From Ligula intestinalis (taxonomy: Eukaryota; Platyhelminthes; Cestoda; Diphyllobothriidea; Diphyllobothriidae), in assembly GCA_036362985.1 (NCBI GenBank), contig JAYGXS010000004.1, positions 48,742,549-48,806,548 of the forward strand: 64,000 bases of DNA, read 5' to 3'. The notes beneath the pieces were generated by a model. It worked only from the letters and a program-made list of their open reading frames with translations, did no database searches and was not told where the DNA came from. How positions within the stretch are numbered: position 1 is the stretch's first letter; each line of letters opens with the position of its first letter. The translations under genes were made by a program, and so were the position numbers. Of this stretch, positions 1 through 11,288 are shown in pieces.

Positions 1-375
1 CCAAGCGGACAGGAAGGCGTCGGCAACAGTAGCTGCATCTTGGCAGGGTAGGGGTACGGCCTCTGCCCATTTGGTAAAATAGTCAACCATGACGAGAATG
101 TACCGGTTGTGGCTGTCAGTGGGGGGAAAAAGGCCCATCACGTCAATGCCGACCCTCTCGAAAGGGGATCGAGTGGCCATGGATTGGAGGGGCGCTCGAG
201 GTCGAAGATTCTGACCTTCAAAGCTTTTGCACGTAGCACAAGTGTTGCAAAATGTGGCGACCTGTTCACGGAGATATGGCCACCAGAATCGTTGGCGAGC
301 CGCTGCCTCGTTTTTAGCCTGGCCAACGTGACCTAAGTCGTGGTGTAAGTCCGTGAGGACAAGGTTGACGAGGCT
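1..375 (-). pseudogene. Integrase N-terminal part of the gypsy element (partial)
   Basis: The minus-strand reading shows an integrase zinc-binding module with two His (in the stretch DLHHDLGH) and a CNTCATC cysteine cluster about 30 residues later. The start of the catalytic core follows, with the first Asp in GIDVMG and then YILVMVDYFTKWAEA. The frame is open from about position 375 to the window edge. Upstream, near position 395, the reading frame changes (HMP in one frame, LVVPASLV in another), so the link to RNase H is broken by a small indel. The second Asp and the Glu of the DDE triad would lie outside the window. The enzyme joins element cDNA to host DNA in the nucleus. Confidence 0.85.
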
Positions 376-452
376 CGCAGGAACGACTAGGCGTGGGGCA
401 TGTGAATGCCTTCGTTACAGAAAAGAAGTGCGTTTTCGATAAAGAGCTGGGA

Positions 453-947
453 CTAATGGTTGCGAAGGATTCGGGCTGTCTCGGACGAACCGCAAAGCTC
501 ATTGTCGGTGGGGCGAGGTTTACCGTGGAGCATATGGTCGTAGATGAGAGCTGTGTCCGGGTCGGTGCTCTTTGCGACTGCCCAATTATACCGTGTCGGT
601 TCACTGATGATGAGGGCAAAGACCGAATCGGACGGCAGCGGAGTCGGAGTATCACTGAAGTCGGGTGGACGTCTGGAGAGAGCGTCAGCGTTCGCATGTT
701 TGGTACCGGGCCGGAATTGGCGGGAGCAGTTGAAGTCTTGAAGGGCTTCTTGCCATCGGGCCAATTGGCCTTCCGCCTTTTTCGTGTGCTGTAGGCTCTG
801 AAGAGCTTTATGGTCAGTGCGGATTATGAAATGGCGACCAAGCAGATAGGGTTTAAACGCTTGAGGAAGGTTAATAAAGCCAATAGGTCGCGTTTGTATA
901 CGGAGCATTTGCATTCGGTCCTGGTATGAGCCCTGCTTGCAAAGCAA
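453..947 (-). pseudogene. RNase H region of the gypsy pol
   Basis: The minus-strand frame contains the typical C-terminal gypsy RNase H stretch: RHFIIRTDHKALQSL followed by a tether ending GTKHANADALSRRP. It overlaps the end of the RT frame in a different frame, so pol is broken here. About 60 residues of spacer follow before the integrase zinc finger. In an intact element this domain removes the RNA strand of the RNA-DNA hybrid during cDNA synthesis. The first catalytic Asp of RNase H lies in the poorly preserved frame-change zone near 950-1000 and could not be placed. Confidence 0.8.
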
Positions 948-2144
948 ATGGGCCGTTCAACTCCGGTTTCGTCAGGTTGAGATAAGACGCCACCGATAGC
1001 GAAACAACTCGCATCCGTTTCGAGGATAAATTCAGGAAGGCGTCAGGAAGGACATTGGGTAGCATCAAAACTGGGGCGGTCGTGAGACGTGCCTTGAGAT
1101 CGTCGAAGGCGGCCTGGCAGGCGTCGGACCACTGAAATGGGCGGTCTTTCTCTGTGAGTATATGGAGGAGACGGGAGATCTCCGCGAAAACGCGTATGAA
1201 ACGCCTATAGCAGGATGCGATGCTGATAGAGCTATACACGTCCGAAGGTGAAGTCAGCGTAGGCCACGTCAGAATGGCCTTGATTTTCTCAGGTGAGGCT
1301 CGTATGCCATCCCGGCTAACTTCATGGCCTAGATAGGTGACTTTATCCCGTAGGAATGAGCATTTAAAGGGGTTAAAGCGTAACCCGGCGTCACGGAGGG
1401 TTGCGAAGACTGACTGCAGGTTATCGTTATGTTCGGTGATGGACTTGCCGAACACGATCACATCACCTAGGTAGATGAGGCAGCATTGGGGATAGAGGTG
1501 AGCGAAAACGGATTGCATAAGAAGTTGAAAGGTGGCAGCTGCGTTGCAGAGGCCAAAGGGCCTCGTCTCAAACTCAAAGAAGCCTTGGGGAATGATAAAG
1601 GCAGTTTGGCTCTAGCCTTAGGCTCTTCTTCAACTTGGCAATAGCCCGACTTGCGGTCTAAGGTAGTGAACCAACGCACCCCAGATAACGCGTCGAGCGT
1701 GACGTCGATGCGGGGCAGCGGAAAAGAGTCATGTACTGTGAGGGCGTTTAGGCGACGGTAATCTATACAAAGGCGTAATTTGCCGTCCTTCTTGGGCACT
1801 AGTGGAACAGGGGAGGCCAAGTGTGAATGTGACGGGCGAATGACCTGGTTCTCCAGCATCATCTTAATCATATCTTGGACTTGTTGTTGAAAGTGTGCGG
1901 GTATCCTCCTGGGTGTTTGCCACACCGGTTTCGCGGGGCCTGTATCAATAGAGTGGCGAAGTAGGGAGCAACGTCCAAGAGAGTGGTCATCCCAAGCGAA
2001 AACATCAGTGTATGGTGCTAGGAGATTCTGTAGCTGCACGCAGTCATGAGTATCGAGGTCAGGGTATGAGGATAGAAGGCCTTGGAGGTTAGTCGGGGGG
2101 AGAGCTACTGCAGCGTCAATGGCTGCACAGAAATCATCTGCCAA
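871..2144 (-). pseudogene. Reverse transcriptase of the gypsy element, frameshifted and with altered YLDD box
   Basis: Two overlapping minus-strand frames (1467-2144 and 871-1518) together cover the RT. The first has the pre-finger and finger region (LVPKKDGKLRLCIDYRRLN) and motif A as LDRKSGYCQV. It then leaves the frame near 1610, within the stretch that should read into the palm. The second frame resumes with the motif C region as CCLIYLGDVIVFG, followed by the thumb (YLGHEVSRDGIRASPEKI). Motif C is normally YLDD; the first Asp of the pair is Gly here. Frameshift plus lost catalytic residue make this a dead RT. It copies element RNA into DNA in working relatives. Confidence 0.88.
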
Positions 2145-2379
2145 GGGCGTAGAGGAGGGAAACGAAGGATGTGTTGTCGTGGGGCCAAATCGTAGAGTGT
2201 GTGACGGAATATCGAGGGAACAATTAAACTTAGTGAGGAAATCAACGCCCAGTTAAATGTCCTAATTCAGGGAAGGACTAACGAAAAATGTTGTTTGGTC
2301 CCAGTTGGGAAGCCTAAGGACAAGGGCGGAGATCCAATGATAGGTAAACGTTGGCCATTGGCCGTCAAAGGACTAGGTA

Positions 2380-2530
2380 GAGGCGAATGACTATCAATAA
2401 GACGACTTGGGAAGGGGACAAAAGATCAGAATTAATTAAAGAAACTGTAACGCCAGTGACAATTAAAGCTCTATGAGGTTGCTGATTAACGTGAACGGTC
2501 GTGTAGAAGGGTAAAGAGAACAAACACGAA
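2380..2530 (-). pseudogene. Aspartic protease remnant of the gypsy element
   Basis: Between gag and RT, one minus-strand frame reads VNQQPHRALIVTGVTVSLIN. This matches the flap-to-active-site pattern of retroelement proteases, where ALIDTGAxVSLI is expected. The catalytic Asp is Val (GTC at the place of GAC). Further stops follow towards RT. The active-site assignment rests on position in the element and on the surrounding motif. Confidence 0.6.
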
Positions 2531-2549
2531 CAAAATGAATACCGGCATT

Positions 2550-3260
2550 TTAGTCGCGGGCATTGCGAGGATTGGAGTTGACGGATGTCCTGGTGAATCC
2601 ACCACGCTGAAAACGGGCGCTTTGGAAACGCGGCGTAGGTGGTTGTGGAAAGTGAGGGCCATCTCTCGTGCGATTGGAAGAGGAGGGGTTGTACTGGAAT
2701 CCAGGACGACTGGTAGGAGGCATAAACTTATACGGACGGAGTAGGTGCTTGGCCCTCTGGATTGCATCCTCGAGCTCCCCTGGCGGGTGGTGCCTTAGGG
2801 AAAAGTAGACCTCTTCAGAGCTGAGGCCACTCTTAAAGTGATAGAGGACCACGTGGTCCTTGTCGGCCACCGAGAGGGAGAGGTAGGCGGCGGAAGCCAA
2901 CCGCTTTAAGTCGTCTGCAAAGGCCTCAGGCTTTTCCCATGGGCGGTAGCGGCGATGGATAAGCTGGTGTATGGCATCCTCGATCTCTAAAGGTGCCTCA
3001 AAGAGGTTGAGGAGCTGCTTGCATAAGGTATGGAACTGTGTTTCTGGGGAGAGGCCCTTCCTTAAGGCCGTTAACAGCTTGTCTTCGGCGAGATGCGAGA
3101 AAAGGCAATCGCCGCGTTGGGCCTTAAGCACGCGGATAAGATGATATTTACAAAGTTCAAGCCAGCTTGGAAAATCCCTACGGCCATCAAAAGGGTGGAA
3201 GGACGATGGAAACGGATTAGGGAGGGGGGAAGTTGGGTCCGTAAGAGTTGCTGCCACCAA
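2550..3260 (-). CDS. gag-like capsid ORF of the gypsy element
   Basis: An open frame of about 236 codons lies directly behind the LTR. It contains a capsid-like segment (PFDGRRDFPSWLELCKYHL, then ALRKGLSPETQFHTLC and EAFADDLKRLASAAY) typical of gypsy Gag proteins. No CCHC zinc knuckle was found. The tail is rich in Pro, Arg and Phe instead. There is no ATG at the beginning: the frame opens with TTG at the LTR boundary, so the true start is unclear or lost. Gag forms the particle that packages element RNA. Confidence 0.7.
   Translation of the reverse strand: MVAATLTDPTSPLPNPFPSSFHPFDGRRDFPSWLELCKYHLIRVLKAQRGDCLFSHLAEDKLLTALRKGLSPETQFHTLCKQLLNLFEAPLEIEDAIHQLIHRRYRPWEKPEAFADDLKRLASAAYLSLSVADKDHVVLYHFKSGLSSEEVYFSLRHHPPGELEDAIQRAKHLLRPYKFMPPTSRPGFQYNPSSSNRTRDGPHFPQPPTPRFQSARFQRGGFTRTSVNSNPRNARD
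3244..3260 (-). other. Primer-binding-site-like stretch next to the LTR
   Basis: On the minus strand the LTR end (CGCTACA) is followed at once by TTGGTGGCAGCAACTC. Elements of this class carry the tRNA primer site at this exact place. The matching tRNA was not identified, so this is a positional call. Confidence 0.5.
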
Positions 3261-4160
3261 TGTAGCGGGCGAGTAGGGGCTTCTTCTCCTTTGGGTATAG
3301 ATTCGTTCTTAAATGGTTCACTTTCTTCTACCGTAGAACCTTGGGATTGTTGCTGTTCTTCCTCAAGTGCCTAAAAGATCATCGTGACATAAACTGTTTG
3401 CAAATAATCACACACACAACGTGTAAGCCTCCGTGTAGGACGAGTATTTATTAGATCAAAACCGTAAACACACAATTATACCGATCCTTCAGACGGGGAA
3501 AACAGCTGACGCTCTCCAGACATGTCCTCCACTTCACCATTTTGGTCACCTTCGCCCACTCGATCACTCAACCTTTCCACCATCGTCACTAAAATTGAAA
3601 AATTACAAAAAAGTGCATTGAAAGAAAAGGTTCCGGTTGGGCTCTGTAACGAGCCAACCCGAACCATGGGTGTTTGAACGCACCAAGGTCACTTTTGGCG
3701 CGGACCCAAGATGAAGATGATGTGAGCGAGTGTCAGTGAGGAAACCGGTGCCCTTTTCCCTCACAGCCGCTGACCCCCTTCCCACCGTCGTCGTGGTCAT
3801 TCGTATCACAGTCCCACACTCAATGTCAGCACTCCCGTTCCGCCCCTGCAGTCACCCACAGCACTGCCTTCCCCACCGGTAACTGATCAGACATAAGAAA
3901 ACACTCTCCATTTCAGATGGGTCATTTGTACAGAGCATTGGTAATCCCCCGTATCGTGTCCTTCCCGCACTTTATTGTTTTCCATTCCTTTTTATATCAA
4001 CAGACCTTATTTCTTACTATAGCGTTCTTCTTCTATCTACTTATTCTCTGCTTGCGTGTCGTGGTGATTTACAACTCTGTTCGGCGTTACGTCCGGAGAA
4101 TCATATGTGTGAATCTCCCCTTTAGGTGTGTGCCAACCTCGACATCTCTGGCCCGTTACA
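3261..4160 (-). repeat. 900-bp LTR of the gypsy element
   Basis: The segment begins TGTAGCGGGC and ends GCCCGTTACA, so its ends are imperfect inverted repeats of the TG...CA type. Its inner end abuts the primer-site-like stretch and gag. Its other end is followed by GTGCG, a possible half of a target duplication that cannot be checked because the partner LTR is outside the window. No other feature was seen inside it. Confidence 0.7.
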
Positions 4161-5388
4161 GTGCGCCCGCTGCTTATTAAGCCCAATTTGGTCTGGGCCC
4201 GAAGTGGGTTTAATAACCGGCGACTACTGTATTGATATGCAGCTATTGACTATTGAAGTATCCACTCTATAACGTTCATCAATGCTCATGGACCTCAAGA
4301 CCTTCCGGGACTGGCCCCCTACTGTGCTAATATATAAACTTTACCATTTTTTCTGGACGTGGACTTATTACAGCTGAATCGAATTTGCACAGTCGCCTAG
4401 CTATTTACTGTAGGGATTCCGAAGGACTTTGAAATAAGACATGAATTGAAATGCACACTGCCTTCAGTGTGGCAGAAGAAGGTAGCAGCCTACCGACAGA
4501 TCCATTTCCACTGGTGGCGCAATCTGCTGTGGCCTCTTGCTGGGGTAAGTATAATGCCTCTGAGTATTTTTTCGACACGCTCAGTTATCATTATAAGGGC
4601 TCAGATCCGCAAATTCAAATGGACAATAATTCAATTATATCTGGGTCAGTGCGTTCACCACGAAACCGGGGCCTATACACGGTACCGGCGTGCAGTGTGA
4701 GGAGATACTTTGTCGAAAGAATGGGCATGTGAAACGTGATAGGCGAAAGAGATAAATTGAAAGACAGACCCGTGGCCACCAGAATCCTCCAGCCCGTGCT
4801 CTTATGACATAGTCGTAAGTGCACTGCTTTCTGATACAGGAGGCATCAGGTTTGAATCCTGTGTGTACAGCTTTTGCGGGCTCATTTTTGATGACTGGAG
4901 TTAACCTAACCTTGCAGTCTGTTTTAGAATGGTGGCGAATATATTCAAATATACGCCAAGATAGAAAAACCTGACCAAACGCACGAAGCAAGAAAAAGAG
5001 GCGACTCAGCCGCCGCATTATTTGAAGCTAGCAATCGTTAGCTTTCGGTTGGGTTCTGAACTTGTTCTCTACACGATGACGGCGACTGAATTACGAATGC
5101 TCTGCTAACTTGAAATTATAAACCCGATTACGGATAATTCCGGGAACTAAAGCCTATACTACCTCTGGAGTACTTTCGCGTTTTTGTACAACTAAGCGTG
5201 AGGTCAACCATCTCCAAGCTATGGTGTTGTGTGAGCAATCGATATTTCGATGGAACTTATATTCATATAGATAAACACGGGATATTGTAGTTTCAGTACT
5301 TCTGCAAAAACAAAGGCGTACCCCGATGCTAAGCTGAAATTAACAGGCATGCATTCAAAGCATACTGTTGTAACCGAGTGTGTTCCTG
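4161..5388. other. Intergenic stretch with one tRNA-like (SINE-head-like) unit
   Basis: No convincing exon. At about 4806-4875 (plus strand) lies a tRNA-like segment with a clear B-box-like GGTTTGAATCC and a degenerate A box about 45 bases before it. It has no closing acceptor stem, so it looks like a SINE head rather than a tRNA gene. Short open frames here have no recognisable content. Confidence 0.4.
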
Positions 5389-5869
5389 TGTCAACACCAG
5401 TTATGTTCCTTTAGTACGTGTTAGGAAGAGAAGACAAAACAAGATAACAGCTAGTACTTTACTGGCAGTTGTACAAGTACATCAACTGTGTTTCCGTGTG
5501 TTCAGCAGCTTGTCTTCTGTGGTCGGTCGCGTCTAGGTACCGTAAACAACAACAAAGTTCCCGTTCTGCTCGCAGCCTCGCTACTTAAGGGGCAGTCGTC
5601 ATTGCTCCCCATTGGATCTTCAAGTGGCCATGCGTGCACTCGCTAAGGCGCGCCCGTGCATCTGTTCTTAGCGTGACCTCACTGATAGCAGCAACTCGGC
5701 TCCGGGCGGTCTCGCTCGCTCGTGCCTCCTTTGTCCTAGCTTAATGTCCGCCCTTTGAAGGTTGCGTGACTGGGCCCGTTCTGTGTGCGCCGGACTATCC
5801 GTTTTGCGCGCCTTGTTCCGACGTGACCTCACACTGTCTGTCTGGATGACGTACTCGGTCATCCTAACA
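5389..5869 (+). repeat. LTR-like repeat, copy 1 (about 480 bp)
   Basis: Starts TGTCAACACC and ends TCATCCTAACA. The same sequence, diverged and in the opposite orientation, occurs at 10551-11288: for example the shared opening with GGTTATG or AGTTATG, the shared AACAGCTAGTACTTTACTG, and the shared ending GGATGACGTRCTCGGTCATC. TG...CA ends and dispersed copies suggest a solo LTR. No coding part of an element is attached. Confidence 0.65.
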
Positions 5870-7119
5870 CAAACCAACTGTCTATCTAGGCGAAACTAGT
5901 AGTTCATGGAAGAACTGATGAAAAGAATACTTGCCAACTGGATATGGTTTTTATGACAAGAACTTTTTGAATTATTCGTTAGTTTGTTAGTAGAACCGCA
6001 TTGGTGAGTGGAGTACCTTTAGAGTACTCGAGCCTTCCATTTTTTGGCGTGCCTGCTCATAGTTGGTTATGGGATACATATTTAAGTCAAGAGTTATTAG
6101 GCCAATGAATACACAGTTGTCTCCTTTTGCAAATTCAAAACTCTTTGCCAATTTTATGAAGTTGAATCATTTCGAGAGCGAATGCCCATATGAAGGCTCT
6201 TGTAGCAAGGGTAAATCACCTTGATAGCGAGTACATATCGATTTCTCGACATGTGCATATCGACTAGACGACGCTTGTGTCTGATGATTGTATATCGATG
6301 GCTTATCTACCGTTGGATACACTTAGGAAGCGGTGACACGGGGACCTACAGCATTATACACGATTCCTTTACTTAAATAAACAACTGTGGTTACTTCTAC
6401 TCCGCTCCATCTTGAGCTTTTGTCCCGTCCAGTACTTAATTTGAACGACGAAATTATGCATATTGGGCCGAACAACACTAGCATAGACGGCGTGAAACAT
6501 AGCACATGCAACTAAGCTGCCCGGCCGACATCATACAGAGCGCCCGAGGCCAACACCTAGACCATGGCACGCCACTTCCACTTCTGTTCGATTAACAACT
6601 TTAATGAGTACCCATCAATAGCTATCCACTAGTAGCTCGGTGCTAGTTAACGCAAACATTTAGTATGAGGGCGTTTGCAATTGTAAAACCTCTATTGTAA
6701 AAAAAGGATAAAAGTACATGATATGCACATGTTCAGATGGTAGTTTCACTGCTAAGCTAGGCAATCCATGGATGATGACAGTGCGGCCTCGGTCGGATCC
6801 CAAAGCGACGGCCCTGGTATTTGATTGGAAAATAATCATGAATTAGTGTACAAAATACACCCACCGGCGGTCTGCGTTCTAATGCTTTGCTTTTGCGTCT
6901 GTTTTTCAAGGGTGTACAGCGACCATTTGAGTCGCTTTGTTGCGACTGACTCGAGCTTAGCAAACATGGACTTACTGTCGGCATTTTATGCTGTAAACAC
7001 CTTTTTAACATAAAGTTCTGGCGAATATAAACGAAACACACTCATGACCACATCATAACGAATGGGTCCTGATAGACTTATCACAGTAAATCAAGCTAGT
7101 AGGTAAACACTTGCCACTG
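5870..7119. other. Intergenic, nothing recognised
   Basis: No open frame with recognisable content, no clear repeat partner and no RNA gene was found in this stretch. Confidence 0.4.
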
Positions 7120-7345
7120 AGATCTTTAGGCCTGGTTCCTTGTGGGAAGGGAGAACGTGAGGCACCAGGCAGAAGGAATCGTGTATTCTGCACAGAGGTA
7201 GTGGAGAATAGGTGAGAAGAAGCAGGCGGTTGGTTAAGTGCACGATCAGCTGGGAGAAGGCCGGTGTTCGACCTCCCCGAACGTGGCAGTCGTCGCAGTG
7301 CGGCCCTGGGTGAGTCGGCATCACGAAGGTGATTGGCCAGACTGG
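7120..7345 (+). repeat. Fragment of the 34-43 kb dispersed repeat family
   Basis: Shares diverged blocks with 39208-39715 and 37310-38060, in particular the stretch around GTGTATTCTGCACAGAGG, the following TGGAGAATA, and the later GGTGATTGGCCAGACTGGAGT. The order of blocks is the same as in those copies. Coding content was not seen. Confidence 0.6.
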
Positions 7346-8339
7346 AGTAACGTAGACAGGCTAGTGCATGCGTACTTGTGGCACCGAAGGTAAAAAGGCG
7401 CTACAAGGTGACTACAGGACCTCCTTAATTTCTCTGCCTCGGAATTTTATTGACAGGGTGACCTGCTCCACAAACAAAGTATAAATTCGCTTAACGGATC
7501 CATCAGTCGTTCTTTCGCTAAGACACGTAAGAAAGGAAACCTAATTTTGGTTTCTAATGAAAGCTTGTGTCGCCTATCAATTCAGTCCAGTAAGCATAGT
7601 CCTGAAGTCTTTTGTAATCTCCTGAAAATCAGCAGCCGATTGCAAAGGCCGGCTAACTGGATTCATGGGTAGCTGACTGACTACGGTGACAGCTGATGCG
7701 GGCTGCTGGCTAACTGCAGATTCCAGCTCTCTTTGCCGGCCAAACAATCACAAGTCAGGTCTGTGATATCAGAAGTATCAAAATTTTCTATGATCACAAA
7801 GTACAGTATATTGCCTAACTCATTAAAGATGAAGATCCAAATTTGAAGGAGTGGTTCAGCACACATTTGAGATTGGTTATTTTGTTCATTGAATTGACTG
7901 GGGCGCAAAATGCTGGCAATCGTTTTTCTAAAAATAGCCTAATATTTCTTAACAACGCAATATTACTCGATGAACAACAATATGGCTTCTTTTTTATTAG
8001 AATATTTAATGCTGTAAAAATTTGGGGGTCAGAGATTTGACTGTTTTTGCGTACCAAGAATTTTCTTGTTAAAGTGCTTGGATTTCATAGGATAGGCAGT
8101 GGGCTGTATCATAAAGCCATGAGTATTCTGCTTATATGCAATACTTGAAGGAAGTGGTAGTAGGATAACATGCGATTTTTACTGTTGTGATAGGTTGCCA
8201 TAAGATCGATGTTCGGGCGCCTGCCTCTCAGGTTGTGAATAACCGAGCCACTGGACGTTATTAGTAACAGTGACCGCATTCCTCATGATGACGCTACTGT
8301 CTGAGGTCTGTAACAACGGTTTCAATGCTTCCTTCCTCT
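7346..8339. other. Intergenic, nothing recognised
   Basis: No exon, RNA gene or clear repeat was recognised. The AT-rich part at 7740-8040 has short open frames on both strands with no recognisable content. Confidence 0.35.
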
Positions 8340-8715
8340 GACGTCTTGGTCTCCCTAAGTTTGACCCAGTAATTGCTTCAATGTTGTCTTTCGGGCTAAG
8401 CGATAGCAGCTGCTTCAGTGTCCCTCTTTTCTCTTGTATCCTGACTGGCTACCCCCAGAGTTGAACTCAGCTTATTCCGTCAAGTGTGCAGAAAACGCGC
8501 ATCACCCAACCTGCCATTTAACCCATGGTCCCTTGTGACCATGTCCCTCTGGCTGTGCCTTTTGCCCTGACCAATCATAACCTAACACGCACTCCCGCGT
8601 GCAAACATGAAAAATGACAAGTCCGCAGACCATACTTCACTGCCTGCACGCTCCTATACAGTCGCACTGTTCACGCCAGCACGGTAATTGAGCCTGTGCA
8701 TTCAATAAATTGCTC
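8340..8715 (+). repeat. LTR-like repeat related to 58880-59280
   Basis: Shares scattered blocks with 58880-59280 in the same order and orientation: a TTTGACC-containing start, a CAGTGTC/TAGTGTC block followed by a pyrimidine run, an ACACGCACTCC block, and a closing AATAAATT. The AATAAA near the end is compatible with a polyadenylation signal in an LTR or a short retroelement. Divergence is high. Confidence 0.35.
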
Positions 8716-10550
8716 CCAACATCTGATTTCCTTCTTCCAAAAGACTGACCATTCTTAGTATATGGCTCATGCTGATTACGTGTTCATTTACGGAGCAGTT
8801 AATTAGGCCATTCTTCCTACTTTCATGGTAGGACATATTCGCACGGAGAACTTGTAGAACGCGATACTTCCAACAGAAATCCCTTCTAAGAATGTATAGT
8901 GTTTTCCATTCATGCAACATGGGTAAACTGAGGATACCAAAGGATAAATAAAGAAATTGTTTATTTAAGACCAAGGGAGCCCTTTCATTACATGCGTCTT
9001 TGTGCAATATATCCCTGCCTCGAATCGCTATTGTCTACAGTATCGGAGTAAACCATATCGAGGCTATATTTGCCGAACGTTCTTCTCCTGTCCTAGAAGT
9101 AGATCGTACGCACAGTCTGCTTAAGCAGAAAATAGTCGAACTCATTATCTTTAGTGTTCGGCAGCTTTCTCCAGTTTGCCACATAAGGCGTCAATCGAAA
9201 AAAGAGACTGCAGTACACAATACAAGCAGCCATTCACAGGGTTGTTTTGCTGTAAGGCCTGGCAAAGTTGATTTTCCAAACAATGTTACACACAGAACGC
9301 CGTTTTGGCCTAATGCACTGAAACCTCAACAATCGCAATTCCGTACGACCACTATCTTCTGAGTGGTCTTATTCCTCATTCCCCTGGTTACCTTCATCGT
9401 TGTAAAAGCATCGGCATGGTTACATTTTCGGGTCAGTAGCCACAAGATGTAGCGACCAGACAACCTCACTCTTCTTTTTGTTTGTTCGACATTTTTGTCG
9501 AGATGGCCGGTGCATAGAACACCATATATGCTATCGAATTGCTCACACTAATGTCATGCTTCTGCAGTGAATATTAATAGACTGGCCCGTACACGCGGGA
9601 GATGCATAGGCCATGGGCTATAGTGACTATAGTGACCCTGTAACGCCTTCTACCTTCAAGGCCGCGCCACGCACAAGGTCACGTGATCGCAGTTCTCGGT
9701 ATGCCTCCGGGATGGCAGCAAACAGCGCGAAACCCTTGCCTCCCATGACTGCTAGCAAGCGCGCATGCACTAGCCTGTCTACGTCACTCCTTTCCGGCCA
9801 ATCCCCTTCACGTCTGGCTCACGCAGGACCTCAACTGTGACGACTGCCGCACCGAGACACTTCGGACCCGGCCCCCTCGCTACCGGACGCGCATTCGTCT
9901 AACAGTCAACCTCCTCCGACCTATTCTCCACTACCTCTCTACAGAATGCACAACTCCTTGCAAGGAAGCAGGCGCCGGCAAGGGTTCTCCCTGTTAACTT
10001 GACCCACAGCGACAGCTTTGGTTGATGGACTGCGACCTCAATATTCCCATCAAATTTCGGTCTGCACCTATAAACCCTAATTCAGACAGATTTCCTTCAA
10101 GGAATAATTTATGAGAAGATTAAGAAGTGACGAAGTTGTCATATTGTTTTATTGGAAGTGAACACTACTGAAGGTAGAAAAAATGGGGTTTTTCTAAGCT
10201 CTCTGGGAATTATACACAATGAGGCAAAAAGTGTTTCGTTTATCCATCAAGGACCAAGGCAGCTACAGTTACTGCGCCACCGGCTGCCCCTTCTGGTCGT
10301 CGTGCTCTGCCCCGTTCTTGTAGCATATCAGTGCGCGAGGAAGAGAAACAGCCGCCTGGACGCAGGACACAAACGAAAGTCTTGGCAATTCAGTCCACTG
10401 CCAGGTCTCCAGCTCGGGTTTCTAGAGGGAGGAGAGGGCGGATGAAAGGGACAATGCAAGTCAGAGCAAACATGACTGAACCCACAGTATGAGGGAAGCG
10501 CGTACAAAATATAACAAAACACTTTCCTGAGTGAGCTGACCGACAGCAAG
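8716..10550. other. Intergenic, nothing recognised
   Basis: Short open frames (for example 9000-9362 and 9613-9840) show no known domain and no convincing splice context. No repeat partner was noticed. Confidence 0.35.
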
Positions 10551-11288
10551 TGTTAGGATGACCGAGCACGTCATCCAGATAGACAGACAGATATTCGAGG
10601 TCACGCCGGAACAAATGCGCGTAAATAGACTACCGGTGTATGCAGAGCGGGCAAAGAGAATGACCTTCGAGTGACGACACGCGAGCACGAAAGGCAACCA
10701 CGGCCGGAGTCTGCCACCCGTCGGGTCATGCCTGGCCAGGAACAAAGCGCGCGCACCAAGCGTCACGATGGATGACGCACGGGAACCACAGCAGACGCGT
10801 CTTCAACCGCGTTCCCACGCGCCCTCACGGCGGCCAAGTCTGCTACAACAAACCTCCCTACGGTGGATCTATCTCCCCTCCCCTCCTCTACATCTCTGAT
10901 TTTGACAATAGAACAGCCCCTCCCGATCACGCTGCTCCGACTTTCCCTCCTCCACGCCGCCGGGGCCCCTGATCCAAAAAGGGCTACTAGCCAGCCATGG
11001 CTGACGCTCGATGGCTCCTCACATGGGCCCCTAGCGGAGAAGCCAATAGAGAACAAAGGCTGCCAGTCCTTAAATACGACGCCGCGGACAGGAGGCGGTC
11101 TCTGTTGTTGGATACGCTGCCGACGACCCGAGACTGCTGCCGAGACGAGACCGACCACAAAAGACAAGCTGCTGGACATACGGAACAGTGTTGATGTACT
11201 AGCACAACTGACAGTAAAGTACTAGCTGTTATCCTGTTCTGTTTTCTCTTCCTAACCTGTAACTGGGGGAACATAACCAGTGTTGACA
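10551..11288 (-). repeat. LTR-like repeat, copy 2, interrupted by a nested short element
   Basis: Minus-strand copy of the repeat at 5389-5869: it begins TGTCAACACTGG and ends TCATCCTAACA when read on the minus strand. It is longer than copy 1, partly because about 140 bp (10855-10995) match the short element that is also inserted in the Tigger-like copy at 55 kb. Several GC-rich open frames here are by-products of composition. Confidence 0.65.
10855..10995 (+). repeat. Short nested element, copy 1
   Basis: Closely resembles 55487-55647: both begin CCTCCCTAYGGTGGATC, share a middle with AGCAGCCCCTC or ACAGCCCCTC and GCTGCTCCGACT, and end AGGGCTACT. At 55 kb the limits are fixed by comparison with an uninterrupted Tigger copy, so this is a separate mobile unit. 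No coding capacity. Confidence 0.65.

Larger units (their letters stand above)
1..4160 (-). mobile_element. Decayed Ty3/gypsy LTR retrotransposon, left part cut by window edge
   Basis: Read on the minus strand from 4160 down to 1, the order is LTR, primer-site-like stretch, gag, protease, reverse transcriptase, RNase H and integrase, which is the Ty3/gypsy order. The integrase runs off the left edge, so the second LTR is not in view. Several catalytic residues are replaced and the RT is frameshifted, so this copy cannot act alone. Family membership rests on the domain order and on clear RT, RNase H and integrase motifs. The sub-lineage was not determined. Confidence 0.9.
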
